Assembly (NCBI GenBank): GCA_039972875.1 | Contig: JBDWMA010000034.1 | Location: 15,532-79,531 of the forward strand | Direction of reading: 5' to 3' | Origin: Pseudoruegeria sp039972875 | GTDB lineage: Bacteria; Pseudomonadota; Alphaproteobacteria; Rhodobacterales; Rhodobacteraceae | Length of the DNA: 64,000 nucleotides | Part shown: positions 34,919-43,225 of the stretch, one piece after another | Position numbering within the stretch: the first letter of the stretch is position 1 | Layout: each line of letters opens with the position of its first letter | Position numbers and translations under genes: made by a program | The notes under the pieces: model-generated | Seen by the model: only the letters and a program-made list of their open reading frames with translations | The model's database searches: none | Told to the model about the DNA's origin: nothing

Positions 34919-35587
34919 CTTGGTAAATTGTGAAACGACACATAGTTCTTCCTTTCACGACACAAAGCCTTTCCTTTTTTTTGCTAATTTGGTGCCTTCG
35001 CTCACTCTTCGCGTCTTCCAATGGGTGCAGGTTTTCAAGACAACCGCTTTAGCGGCTTGCTCTGAAACCTTGCCGCGTGGCGAACGCGGATGGGGGCGAG
35101 GCAATGCTATTCGACAAGGTGGGTGCGGCCCGCAGCGGAGCGAGGACACGGCCTTGTCTAATGGGGTTGCCCGAGGGGGAAGGCTGCGCCTTCACCCTAA
35201 CGACACAGGGCGTTTGGCTTGTCCAAACCTGCCATTCGAGACGCGGCTCGGCGACGTCTACTATGCGGACAAATCCGCCTTTTGCTCGCGCGGCTATTGC
35301 TGACGCAGCATCGCTTAGCAGGTGCAGCACATTCTCTGCTGCGTTGCTGCCAAGGTCGTCAGAGCGGTCATTCAATCCGGCTTCATGATTTCAAGTCCAA
35401 ACTGCACTTTCGCTGCACGGTGTGAGAACTATTGAACCGCGGACTTTACAGCCGTTTGGTCAAAGTAAATAAAACGTCACTTCCGGCCCTCAGCGGACAT
35501 TAACTTTGCTTGGTTTTCAGCTTTTCAGGGCCTACTTATGGAAACAGTGCAATTTCTAATCACCCATTCTAAACTAAAAATGGCTCT
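34919..35587. other. Gene-poor junction downstream of tRNA-Arg
   Basis: About 670 bases with no convincing gene. Open frames are Ser/Ala/Arg-rich and lack family features. The stretch begins with two tandem units of a GACACATAG-type repeat (34937-34980) that recurs at 54,096-54,157. The rest is G/C-rich and may be decayed coding sequence. A promoter for the ATP-grasp gene should lie near the right edge. Confidence 0.5.
34925..34980. repeat. GACACATAG-type tandem repeat, left copy
   Basis: Two units, GACACATAGTTCTTCCTTTCAC and GACACAAAGCCTTTCCTTTT. The 21 bases TGTGAAACGACACATAGTTCT (34929-34949) recur exactly at 54,088-54,108. The two sites flank the 19-kb accessory block. Confidence 0.75.
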
Positions 35588-36802
35588 ATGTTGTCCGTTT
35601 CAAACACACCAAGGATTAGCGGTACTTCGACAAGGAATTTAAAATCCTCTATCCTGATCACAGGCGCACGCGCACCGGTGGCCTTTCACCTCGCAAGGTT
35701 GCTCATCGACGCGGGGCATTCTGTGGTTCTGGTGGACCAACTCAAGCATCCACTGGCCGCTGCTAGTCAGGTGAACATTCCCTATCGCCAGATTCCGGGA
35801 TTCAGCGATGATCCCGAGGCCGCAGGTGACGCTTTGCATGATGTCATTGAAGAGCACGACATAGACTATGTCATTCCAACTTGCGAAGAAGTTTTGCATC
35901 TAGGTGCACTTTGGAAGCGCAAGCCACCCAGAGCGAAGCTCTTTGCGCCGAAACTGGCGGAACTCAGCCAAGTTCATCACAAGTACAATTTCATCCGCTT
36001 GTGCGAAGATCTGGACCTCCCAATACCTCGCACCCATCTCATCACGACGCCAGCAGAGCTTGCGGCCCATGTTCCGAATGCGGGTGATCTGGTGTTTAAG
36101 CCGGTTTGGTCTCGCTTCGGTTCTCAGATTTTAATCCGGCCCAAGGCCCGAAAACTCCAACAAATTCGGCCTACGCACCAGAATCCATGGGTTGCGCAAG
36201 AATATGTCGATGGAACCGAGCTTTGTGTTTACGCCATCGCGCGTGCGGGGAAATTGATAGCGCTCAGCGCCTATCGCGGCTTGGTGCGCGCAGGTCCGGG
36301 AACGGCGATATGCTTTGCCCCGGAAAATAGCGAACCGTTGCGAGGTTTTGTAGAAAAAATCGTATCGGCGACAGCATGGACAGGTCAAATTTCCTTTGAT
36401 GTGATGCGCACGCAGGACGGCAGGTTTTTGCCTCTTGAATGTAATCCACGCGCAACCAGCGGCTTACATTTCTTCTCCGACGGCGCTGCGTTTTCCCAGG
36501 CGATGTTTGGTCAAACAGATGCCGTCAAACCGGACGTTCACCCCCCCCAAACACTGCCGTTGGCCCTATGGCTGTATGGCCTGCCTATGATGCTGAAAAA
36601 GGAACAGCGACTGATTTTTCTGGATGCCCTGCGCAGGTCTGGCGACGTAATGCGCTGGCCCTCGGACCGTGTCGGATATAGCGCACAACTTCGGGCGGTG
36701 GCGGAATTAGCAGGGATCGCATTTCGCCATAGGATCAGCCTTGAGCGCGCGTCCACGTGGGGCATTGAATGGAACGGCGAGGATCAAAGCGCCATCTCGT
36801 AG
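35588..36802 (+). CDS. ATP-grasp ligase-like protein
   Basis: 404 aa. SSILITGARAPVAFHLARLLIDAGHSVVLVD is a Rossmann-like pre-ATP-grasp segment. The ATP-grasp domain follows: KYNFIRLCEDLDLPIPRTHLI, DLVFKPVWSRFGSQILI (nucleotide-binding lysine), WVAQEYVDGTELCVYAIA, and FLPLECNPRATSGLHFF, whose Glu and Asn bind metal. Such carboxylate-amine or carboxylate-thiol ligases activate an acid as acyl phosphate. It converges with the Rieske gene, the two 3' ends overlapping by 19 bases. It is the only plus-strand member of the candidate biosynthetic cluster; substrate unknown. Confidence 0.85.
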   Translation: MLSVSNTPRISGTSTRNLKSSILITGARAPVAFHLARLLIDAGHSVVLVDQLKHPLAAASQVNIPYRQIPGFSDDPEAAGDALHDVIEEHDIDYVIPTCEEVLHLGALWKRKPPRAKLFAPKLAELSQVHHKYNFIRLCEDLDLPIPRTHLITTPAELAAHVPNAGDLVFKPVWSRFGSQILIRPKARKLQQIRPTHQNPWVAQEYVDGTELCVYAIARAGKLIALSAYRGLVRAGPGTAICFAPENSEPLRGFVEKIVSATAWTGQISFDVMRTQDGRFLPLECNPRATSGLHFFSDGAAFSQAMFGQTDAVKPDVHPPQTLPLALWLYGLPMMLKKEQRLIFLDALRRSGDVMRWPSDRVGYSAQLRAVAELAGIAFRHRISLERASTWGIEWNGEDQSAIS

Positions 36803-37752
36803 TGCCGCGTTTCCTTTGGCAGGGGCTGACCCGCCTCAATCAGTTCGATCTCACGGCGCAGGATATCAAGCGGTCCGATCATGCGCGTGGCACCGCGCCC
36901 GTTGTCAAAAGCAGACCGCAAGACGCGGCGGTCCTGCTCAAGCGCCATGCGGAACATGGGCTTAAACGCCAGCGCCTTGAGATGCCCAAACCCACCCTGC
37001 CGTGGTGCGGTGAGCCATCCGATACCCTCGACCGTCTCGGCATCAGCCTGGCGTAGATGAAAGGTCGTAGCCAGCACCATCCCTTTGGGCCCCCAATATT
37101 CAAGTTCTGCAATCCCCGGCCGCCGGTATCGCCCCACGCCTTTGGTGCTGGTTCCATCAAGCAAGGCGCTGACAAGTCCGTTTTGCTTCTCTTCGCCGGT
37201 ATAAACCGCCTCAACCCAATCTACGCCCGTTGTGACCTGAACATGTACCCGGGTGCGGGTGCTGGTCAGGCCGCGCAACAGTCCTTTGTGTGTGAAATGG
37301 GTATGGGTCGCATCCAGAATGTTCTCCGCAGCATCGATGAGTGTAGAGCGGGTAGCACTTTTCACCACCTTCGAGACGATGTCCTGTCCTGCCATAGGGT
37401 GGACTGTTGGAGGTGAGCTTGGTTGGCCCAAACTCAGGAATATGCCACCTTCCTGCTCCATTACGGAGTAGCGCGGAATGCGGCAACGCGGCAGCGACGC
37501 GACGCAGCCAGGGATGTCCACGCAATTCCCATCTGGGTCAAAACGCCAGCCATGATAGGGACATTCAATCGTGTCTTTTACAACGCGGCCTTTGGACAAT
37601 TCCACCAACCGGTGCGGGCACTGGTCGTGCAACGCTGAAAGGCCGTTCGCGTGCCTAAATAAAACAATCCCTTTGCCCTGAAACATCACCCGCAGCGGTT
37701 TGCGCCCCAGATCGCCAGAGCTGGCGACGGCATGCCAAAGTTCATTCGTCAC
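36784..37752 (-). CDS. Rieske [2Fe-2S] oxygenase, alpha-subunit type
   Basis: 322 aa, short for a ring-hydroxylating oxygenase. The Rieske cluster ligands are Cys45-His47 (DQCPHRLVEL) and Cys64-His67 (IECPYHGWRF). The mononuclear iron site is likely AAENILDATHTHFTHKGLL, with two His and a nearby Asp. Members hydroxylate, demethylate or desaturate; this short type often acts in natural-product tailoring. No reductase is in the window. It is the last gene of the six-gene minus-strand operon, overlapping its upstream gene by 4 bases. Confidence 0.88.
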   Translation of the reverse strand: MTNELWHAVASSGDLGRKPLRVMFQGKGIVLFRHANGLSALHDQCPHRLVELSKGRVVKDTIECPYHGWRFDPDGNCVDIPGCVASLPRCRIPRYSVMEQEGGIFLSLGQPSSPPTVHPMAGQDIVSKVVKSATRSTLIDAAENILDATHTHFTHKGLLRGLTSTRTRVHVQVTTGVDWVEAVYTGEEKQNGLVSALLDGTSTKGVGRYRRPGIAELEYWGPKGMVLATTFHLRQADAETVEGIGWLTAPRQGGFGHLKALAFKPMFRMALEQDRRVLRSAFDNGRGATRMIGPLDILRREIELIEAGQPLPKETRHYEMAL

Positions 37753-38843
37753 AATTTATACCTTTTCAAAAGCGGCACTCCGATGCCTGACAAAGCCGCC
37801 GCGACGCTGCGCGTTGCCAACCGACGCCTGAGGGAAAGGTGCCGGGTATAGACTGCGCTATATTCGACTGCAGGCACAGCACATCTGTGGCGCTTAAAGT
37901 CTGCCGCGCCGGCGCTCATGTTGAACAACAGCTTGTTTGCCATCGCATCGCGCTGCGCCATGGCTGTGATCAGGCGGTAAAGCCCCTCTTCGCGTGGACG
38001 GGTCGTATCATATCCCAACAAGGGTTGCGTCAGCGTGTGCCCATATTGAAAACGACCACCAACAGCGACAAGCACCCCTTCCGTATCGCGCAAGCCCTCC
38101 AGCTGGAGAATGCCCGCCTTGTGCATTTCTGCGAGATAGACGGAGGTATATTGCGGGTTCAGTTGCGTATATTTCTCAAGATAAAGCTGTTCGTAAAGCC
38201 TGATACAGTGCTCAAAATCAGTCTGGGCAAAGCCATCGTTGCTCACCTCCTCGAAATGCGCCTTACGCAGTAACGCCCTGTCGTTCTTCATGTCTTTGCT
38301 CAGCCGCAGCGGAACTCGACCATCAAACAGGTAAATCTGCCGCGAGGGAAGCAGGTGAAACCCTTCATCGACAAGGGCGCGCAGCGCGCCTTCGTCAGAG
38401 TAAGTATTCAAAGATCGCAGAATAATCGCATGGCTCGGAAATCGTGTCACCAGTTGATCGCGGAGCGTAGACGCCGTGCTACGGGTGATCGCGGGTGCAG
38501 GGTTTGTCGAAAACAACCAGTTGTTCACATGCACTGCACGGTCCAGCCCACTGGCGCGCACGACAACAGCCGCCGCCTGAATCAAGCCAATTAAAATTGC
38601 GCGCAACAACGGGTTGGTCGCGAAGTTGCGTGTCTCCTCCTTGGCATAGTCGATATAGCCTGTGACAGGATCGCAGATATAGCAATTGCGCGCTAGATTT
38701 CCGTCATTCACCGTGATCGGAAATGCTTGCCCTGCAACATCCAACTGCTCGACCCGTGTTGTTAGGTTGCGGATCAGTCCCTCGGCCGGATGCCGGTTAA
38801 AGCACTCGACAAAGGCACCCAGACGCTGGGCATTTTTGTTCAT
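37749..38843 (-). CDS. GNAT/FemAB-like acyltransferase, uncharacterised
   Basis: 364 aa. I do not recognise a named family. The central and C-terminal parts (RALLRKAHFEEVSNDGFAQTDFEHCIRLYEQLYLEKYTQLNPQY, then LQLEGLRDTEGVLVAVGGRFQYGHTLTQPLLGYD and AMANKLLFNMSAGAADFKRHRCA) look like a GNAT-type fold of the FemAB/peptidoglycan-aminoacyltransferase kind. That would fit transfer of an acyl or aminoacyl group to the cluster's product. The start and the adenylating-enzyme stop overlap as TGATG. The fold call is inference from pattern only. Confidence 0.6.
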   Translation of the reverse strand: MNKNAQRLGAFVECFNRHPAEGLIRNLTTRVEQLDVAGQAFPITVNDGNLARNCYICDPVTGYIDYAKEETRNFATNPLLRAILIGLIQAAAVVVRASGLDRAVHVNNWLFSTNPAPAITRSTASTLRDQLVTRFPSHAIILRSLNTYSDEGALRALVDEGFHLLPSRQIYLFDGRVPLRLSKDMKNDRALLRKAHFEEVSNDGFAQTDFEHCIRLYEQLYLEKYTQLNPQYTSVYLAEMHKAGILQLEGLRDTEGVLVAVGGRFQYGHTLTQPLLGYDTTRPREEGLYRLITAMAQRDAMANKLLFNMSAGAADFKRHRCAVPAVEYSAVYTRHLSLRRRLATRSVAAALSGIGVPLLKRYKL

Positions 38844-40108
38844 CAGAGCGTTCCCGGTGGCACACAGTACTCAACTCGTCGAAGTTTTCGGGTCACATCC
38901 AAGATTATTGGGGCGTAGGTCTCGGTGATCTTCGCTTTTACACCATGCCTTTCGAACAGCGTTGTTAGGCTATGCATTGCAGCCATTCCTGCATCCTGTG
39001 GTAAGGTTGTAGGTAGCGCAAGCGAGACGGCGTCCGGCCCCGTTTGGATCAGGCGAAAATCAGTGATCCGGTGATCAGCCATCACCACCGCATTCCGCAA
39101 CATATCAGGGGTGATCATCTGCACACCCCTTGGACTCTGCAAATGAAAACAATCATCCATCCGTCCCGCAATCTCGGACACTGCCTGCAAGGGCGTGCCG
39201 CAGGGGCATGGCTCAGGGTCCAGCCGCAACAGATCATTCATCCGGTAGCGGGCAAGGATTTGTGTCTCACGACGGAATGAGGAAATCAGCGGCGTGACCA
39301 AGCCATTGGCCACTGCTTCAAATTCGAAATGAACTGAATCCTCGGCCAGATGCAGCCGACCATGGCGGCAGGTGACGCCCAGCAAACCTTCAGTCGCCAT
39401 GTAAATCTGGCCCAGTGGCACCCCGAACCCGGCCTCGATGATGGGGCGATCAATGGGATCCAGCGTTTCAGCGGCGGAAAACACGCGCAGGGGCCGCAGG
39501 TTGAATGCGTCTTCGGCCATCACCCGCAACACTTTGGGCGGGGCGACGATGACCGAAGGGTCAAACGCCTCCAACTCTGCGCGCAAAGCGTCCACACCTC
39601 GCGTCACATCGAAAAACCGTAACTGAAGCCGCTGGATTTGATTGGCGCTGTCATACAGCCCCGTGCCGCGTGGCAAAAGGATGGCAACCTTCTGTTTACG
39701 CCACAATAAATCCGCCATTGTCTTGGCAAGGATACTGCCCAACCAGCGGAACCGCTCAGCATCAGAGATGATAAAAAGCCCCTGATTGCCACTGGTCCCT
39801 GTACTGGCACCAACGGTCAGTCCCCCGATGCGGTCGCTGCTATCAAGGGTGGTTCGGACCTGCTCAGCGGTAATACCCGCTGTATTGTACCGAGCAAAAT
39901 TTGCCATCAGCTGCGACTTGTCCATCACTGGCAACGCCGCCAAGCATGAGGTTGCATCGGCGAAGGCCGCTACATTCGGGACGGAATGCACCAGCCACCT
40001 GTTCAAAGCCTGTTCTTGATGGTCCAAGAAGTGTACGCGGCCAAGCCGTGCGCGTGACAGACGGCGGGTGGTGACAAAACTCAACGGCGCATGTAATTTC
40101 GCGATCAC
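38843..40108 (-). CDS. CapK/F390-synthetase-like adenylate-forming enzyme
   Basis: 421 aa from GTG at 40108. GLTVGASTGTSGNQGLFIIS near residue 110 is the Ser/Thr/Gly-rich AMP-binding P-loop. VFSAAETLDPIDRPIIEAGFGVPLGQIYMATEGLLG holds the YxxTE-type motif (YMATEG). YRMNDLLRL provides the conserved Asp, and CPCGTPLQAVSEIAGRMDD the later block. PaaK/CapK/F390 synthetases activate acids or nucleotide groups as adenylates; here it probably activates a carboxylic acid. The GTG start overlaps the MBL gene stop as GTGA, which decides against the longer upstream frame. Confidence 0.82.
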   Translation of the reverse strand: MIAKLHAPLSFVTTRRLSRARLGRVHFLDHQEQALNRWLVHSVPNVAAFADATSCLAALPVMDKSQLMANFARYNTAGITAEQVRTTLDSSDRIGGLTVGASTGTSGNQGLFIISDAERFRWLGSILAKTMADLLWRKQKVAILLPRGTGLYDSANQIQRLQLRFFDVTRGVDALRAELEAFDPSVIVAPPKVLRVMAEDAFNLRPLRVFSAAETLDPIDRPIIEAGFGVPLGQIYMATEGLLGVTCRHGRLHLAEDSVHFEFEAVANGLVTPLISSFRRETQILARYRMNDLLRLDPEPCPCGTPLQAVSEIAGRMDDCFHLQSPRGVQMITPDMLRNAVVMADHRITDFRLIQTGPDAVSLALPTTLPQDAGMAAMHSLTTLFERHGVKAKITETYAPIILDVTRKLRRVEYCVPPGTL

Positions 40109-40929
40109 AGGACCGCCCCCTGTGCATAGTCCAAGAGGGATGGCGCATCGTCGTGGCACAGCATCACGGTGCCACCCGCGTCAGCAAATGCCGCGACCTG
40201 ATCACTGCTTCGGCCGACATCTTTGTAACTGTTCGAAATCAGTCGCGGGAACAGGCGTGGTCTTCCGTCGGGTAAAAGCGCATCACTCACCCACTGCGTA
40301 TCTGTAGCATAGAGCAATGGTACATCCAGCTGTTCAAATAGCAACCCGAAGTGACCATCCGCATGACCACGCAAAGGGACAGCCAGAACGCTCCCATCTC
40401 CGAAAATGTCATGACCATCCGGCAAATGCGCACTCTTTTTGCGCGCGGCCTGCTCGATCACGTCTAAGCGTGTGTCGAAATCGCTTGGGATAAGCTCTGC
40501 GAATACGCCATGCCTGAGATTTTGGAAGCCAGTGTTGCGCTGCACCTGCGCCCAAGCGGTGCCGCCGGCGGTAAATCGCGCGTTCGGGAATGCCGCCAAA
40601 CCGGACACATGATCGGCGTGAAAATGTGTCACGATCACCCGCGATATGTCTGCGGGTGTCAGTCCGAAATGAGCCAAGAACGGCCCCGCCAGCTCTTCAG
40701 TCACCAGCTGTGGTGCCAGCACACGCGCGTAGCTGCGCAAAGCCAGCGACCGCCTCGGCATGTCGAGGCAGTGATGGGTATAGCCCGTGTCGATCAGCGT
40801 TGGTCCTGCTTTGGGGTGGATGAACAGGCCATAGCGCACCTGAAGCAACCGACGCTGCCAGCGGCCATGGCGCAGGATCGCACGTTCAGGGGCCGCAACC
40901 CACGCGCTGTTGGCAAAGACTGGCCTCAT
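40105..40929 (-). CDS. Metallo-beta-lactamase-fold hydrolase
   Basis: 274 aa. The zinc motif HxHxDH appears as VTHFHADHVSGL near residue 100. Later ligands are in PLRGHADGHFGLLF and VMLCHDDAP. An N-terminal YGLFIHPKAGPTLIDTGYTHH strand pair is typical. In this cluster it could hydrolyse an acyl thioester or lactone; that is inference. The start overlaps the epimerase stop by 4 bases. Confidence 0.88.
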   Translation of the reverse strand: MRPVFANSAWVAAPERAILRHGRWQRRLLQVRYGLFIHPKAGPTLIDTGYTHHCLDMPRRSLALRSYARVLAPQLVTEELAGPFLAHFGLTPADISRVIVTHFHADHVSGLAAFPNARFTAGGTAWAQVQRNTGFQNLRHGVFAELIPSDFDTRLDVIEQAARKKSAHLPDGHDIFGDGSVLAVPLRGHADGHFGLLFEQLDVPLLYATDTQWVSDALLPDGRPRLFPRLISNSYKDVGRSSDQVAAFADAGGTVMLCHDDAPSLLDYAQGAVL

Positions 40930-41900
40930 CCGATTGCACCTTTATCAAAAACGCGTTCCAGCCCGTCCGCAAAACGAACCTGTGGTATCCAGCCAAGCGC
41001 ATCTCGGGCACGTGAAATATCAAGGCTCTGCTCAAAGGCAAACAGACCCAGACCATAGCGTGTCACAATCGGCTCGCGTGGATCAGGGCGTATCAACGCG
41101 ACTGTTTCTGCCATCCGCGCAGCAAACAACGCTGGCGCAAGCGGCATCTTGCGCCAGCGCGGTACAATTCCGGCCCGCGCGCAAGCAGCTTCGACAATTT
41201 CTGATACGGGAAGGACTTCACCGCCCGAGATATTGAACGCCAGCCCTTCCATGTCCTGATCTGGATCTAACGCCTTAAGAACCGCCTCGACGACATCATC
41301 AATAAAGGTCAGATCAATCTGCGCTCGCCCATGGCGAAAGCGGGGCAAGGCGCGCGTGCTTGCCGCCCTGAGCAGTCTTGGCAAAAGGCCGCTGTCACCG
41401 GGACCGTAGATGCCCCGCGGGCGCAGGATTATCGGCCCCAGATCGGCAGAAGCGCGCACCAGTTTCTCTGCGGCAGTTTTGCTTTTGGCGTAGGGTGTGA
41501 AGGGCGGCGGCAGTGGCATGTCCTCAGACACATCCATCTGATCGGCAAGGGCGAAATAGATGGACGGGCTGGAGATGAAAACAAACCGCTTCACCCCTTG
41601 CATGCGCGCAAAATCCAGAACCGACTGTGTTCCCCGAACATTTGCCACGTGAAACGCACCATCGTGCCCAAAGGGTGATGATAATCCTGCGCAATGTACG
41701 ATGGCTTTCACCTGTTTCAATTCCGGACAGTCGGGTGCCGGAGCAGGCAGGCTCCATTGCATAACTTTCAACCCTTCCACCGCAAGTGCTGCACACCGCT
41801 CGGGGTCGCGCCCCTGTCCGACGCCGTTCGGGCCAAGACGCCGCAGCACGGCCTTTCCCAGAAAACCGGTAGCCCCTGTGACAAGAACGTGGCCGCCCAC
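40926..41900 (-). CDS. NAD-dependent epimerase/dehydratase (extended SDR)
   Basis: 324 aa with a GTG start at 41900. HVLVTGATGFLGKAVLRRLG is the TGxxGxxG cofactor site. The catalytic Ser is in FISSPSIYF, and YAKSKTAAEKLV is YxxxK. RPRGIYGPGDSGLLPRLLRAA follows, as in 3-beta-HSD/OleD-like reductases. Being next to a ketosynthase III, it could reduce a beta-keto product (OleD-like), which is inference. The start is 1 base after the ketosynthase stop. Confidence 0.88.
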   Translation of the reverse strand: MGGHVLVTGATGFLGKAVLRRLGPNGVGQGRDPERCAALAVEGLKVMQWSLPAPAPDCPELKQVKAIVHCAGLSSPFGHDGAFHVANVRGTQSVLDFARMQGVKRFVFISSPSIYFALADQMDVSEDMPLPPPFTPYAKSKTAAEKLVRASADLGPIILRPRGIYGPGDSGLLPRLLRAASTRALPRFRHGRAQIDLTFIDDVVEAVLKALDPDQDMEGLAFNISGGEVLPVSEIVEAACARAGIVPRWRKMPLAPALFAARMAETVALIRPDPREPIVTRYGLGLFAFEQSLDISRARDALGWIPQVRFADGLERVFDKGAIG

Positions 41901-41901
41901 C

Positions 41902-42888
41902 TCAGGTCACCACGGCCGCACCGCCAAGGCTGACCCCCGCAGAGGTGCCCAGAAACAGAACCTTGCTCCCTGCTGGCACACGCCCCTGTTCGCGGGCAAT
42001 GTCAAATGCGAAGGGGATCGAGGCGGCAATCTGATTGCCGTAGTCCTCGACAATGCGCACAACTTTCTCCTGCGGCCAACCGGTCTGGCGGATAATGTGG
42101 TCAAGGGCGGCAGGGCTGGCCTGATGCGGCACGACAAGATCGACATCCCCGTGATCCCATCCGGCATCTTGCAAAAGCGCATCAACGAAACCGTTAAAAT
42201 ACTGGGTCGTGAGGCGAAAGAGCGCCTTTCCATCCATGCTGAATTTGGAATGTTCTGCAAAAGCTGCACTGTCTGTGTCAAAATCAAAGCGCGTGCCCCC
42301 CGCACCAATCTCACAAGCCTCATAGGCTGAAGGGAAACTGCGCAATCGGACGGCTTTGATCGTGGCGGTGGTCTGTATTTTAGATGCTCCAATTACTGCC
42401 GCTGCGGCACCATCCCCAAATAAAGCAGCTGTTTCGGGATACGTCTTCCATGGCAGTGCTCTTGAGGCTACTTCAGACGAGACGACCAATGCTGTTTGTG
42501 CCGCACCACCCGATATCATTCGGGCAGCGATGTCCAAACCTGTCACGAAGCTGAGGCATGTGCTGTTGACGTCAAACGCCGCCGCAGTGCCATCCGCCAT
42601 ACCAAGGCTGCGCATTATCAGCGGGGCCATTGCCGGAATGGGTTGATAGGGCACAGAGGCACCTGAGATGATCAGGTCAATTTCGTCTATGTGGCAGCAC
42701 GCACTTTCTAATGCGCGGTGACAAGCAACCGCCGCAAGATCAATTTGCGTCTCATCCGTGCAGTGAAAGCGGCGACGCACACCTGATGCTGCAATGCGGC
42801 TCCTGGCCCCCCACTTTTGATCAAGATCACTACTGTCAGAGAAGTGAAGCGGCACAGCCCGCCCCGTGCCCAGAAACGAAATGTTCAA
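41902..42888 (-). CDS. Beta-ketoacyl synthase III family enzyme (FabH/OleA-like)
   Basis: 328 aa. The catalytic triad is intact: Cys111 (DVNSTCLSFVTGLDIA), His255 (VVPHQASPAALDHI) and Asn285 (EDYGNQIAASIP). ISGASVPYQPIPAMAPLIM and FGDGAAAAVIGAS are further family segments. FabH starts fatty-acid synthesis, but a copy outside a fab operon and next to an epimerase is more like secondary metabolism. It is the first gene of the six-gene operon, so it may make the carbon skeleton. Substrate unknown. Confidence 0.9.
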   Translation of the reverse strand: MNISFLGTGRAVPLHFSDSSDLDQKWGARSRIAASGVRRRFHCTDETQIDLAAVACHRALESACCHIDEIDLIISGASVPYQPIPAMAPLIMRSLGMADGTAAAFDVNSTCLSFVTGLDIAARMISGGAAQTALVVSSEVASRALPWKTYPETAALFGDGAAAAVIGASKIQTTATIKAVRLRSFPSAYEACEIGAGGTRFDFDTDSAAFAEHSKFSMDGKALFRLTTQYFNGFVDALLQDAGWDHGDVDLVVPHQASPAALDHIIRQTGWPQEKVVRIVEDYGNQIAASIPFAFDIAREQGRVPAGSKVLFLGTSAGVSLGGAAVVT

Positions 42889-43225
42889 CGAAAAGCCCTC
42901 TTATCAAACAATCTCTTAAGAGTAGCGTCTCTTCCGACCTTTCGAAATGGCGGAATTCCACCATTGAGCACAATAAAAATAGCTGAATTAACCCCCAACG
43001 TGGTGATGGCCGTTGCCGTTCAAATGCTGCGACCCAATTTTAATGCATGGTTCGGGGCTGAGAAGATAGATTTTCGTACGAAAACAAGGTCTGTTTTCAG
43101 TCCTATGCCGACCTTCGTACAGCTTGCAGCATCCGTAAGTTCGGGCTCGCACTTCGTTTTCGCCGCTGCGTGGTCTTAGGTCTCTTCTAAATCGGCGAAC
43201 GGCAGACACCGTTCGCCGACACCGT
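42889..43225. other. Intergenic region between the cluster and the recombinase gene
   Basis: No gene seen. It should contain the promoter of the six-gene minus-strand operon near 42,900-42,960. A strong hairpin, TCGGCGAACGG (43192-43202) with CCGTTCGCCGA (43209-43219), lies 7 bases beyond the recombinase stop and lacks a T tract. Confidence 0.5.

Noticed and set aside
35049..35375. Minus-strand open frame of 108 codons after tRNA-Arg
   Set aside because: Ser/Ala/Arg-rich composition, no ribosome-binding site and no recognisable family features; it looks like a chance frame in G/C-rich DNA.
40109..40159. Longer N-terminus for the adenylate-forming enzyme
   Set aside because: It would overlap the hydrolase gene by more than 50 bases; the GTG at 40108 gives the 4-base GTGA overlap used by its neighbours.
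43192..43219. Hairpin after the recombinase gene considered as an integron attC site
   Set aside because: The stem is short and uninterrupted and lacks the R and L box core sites, and no integron integrase is present.
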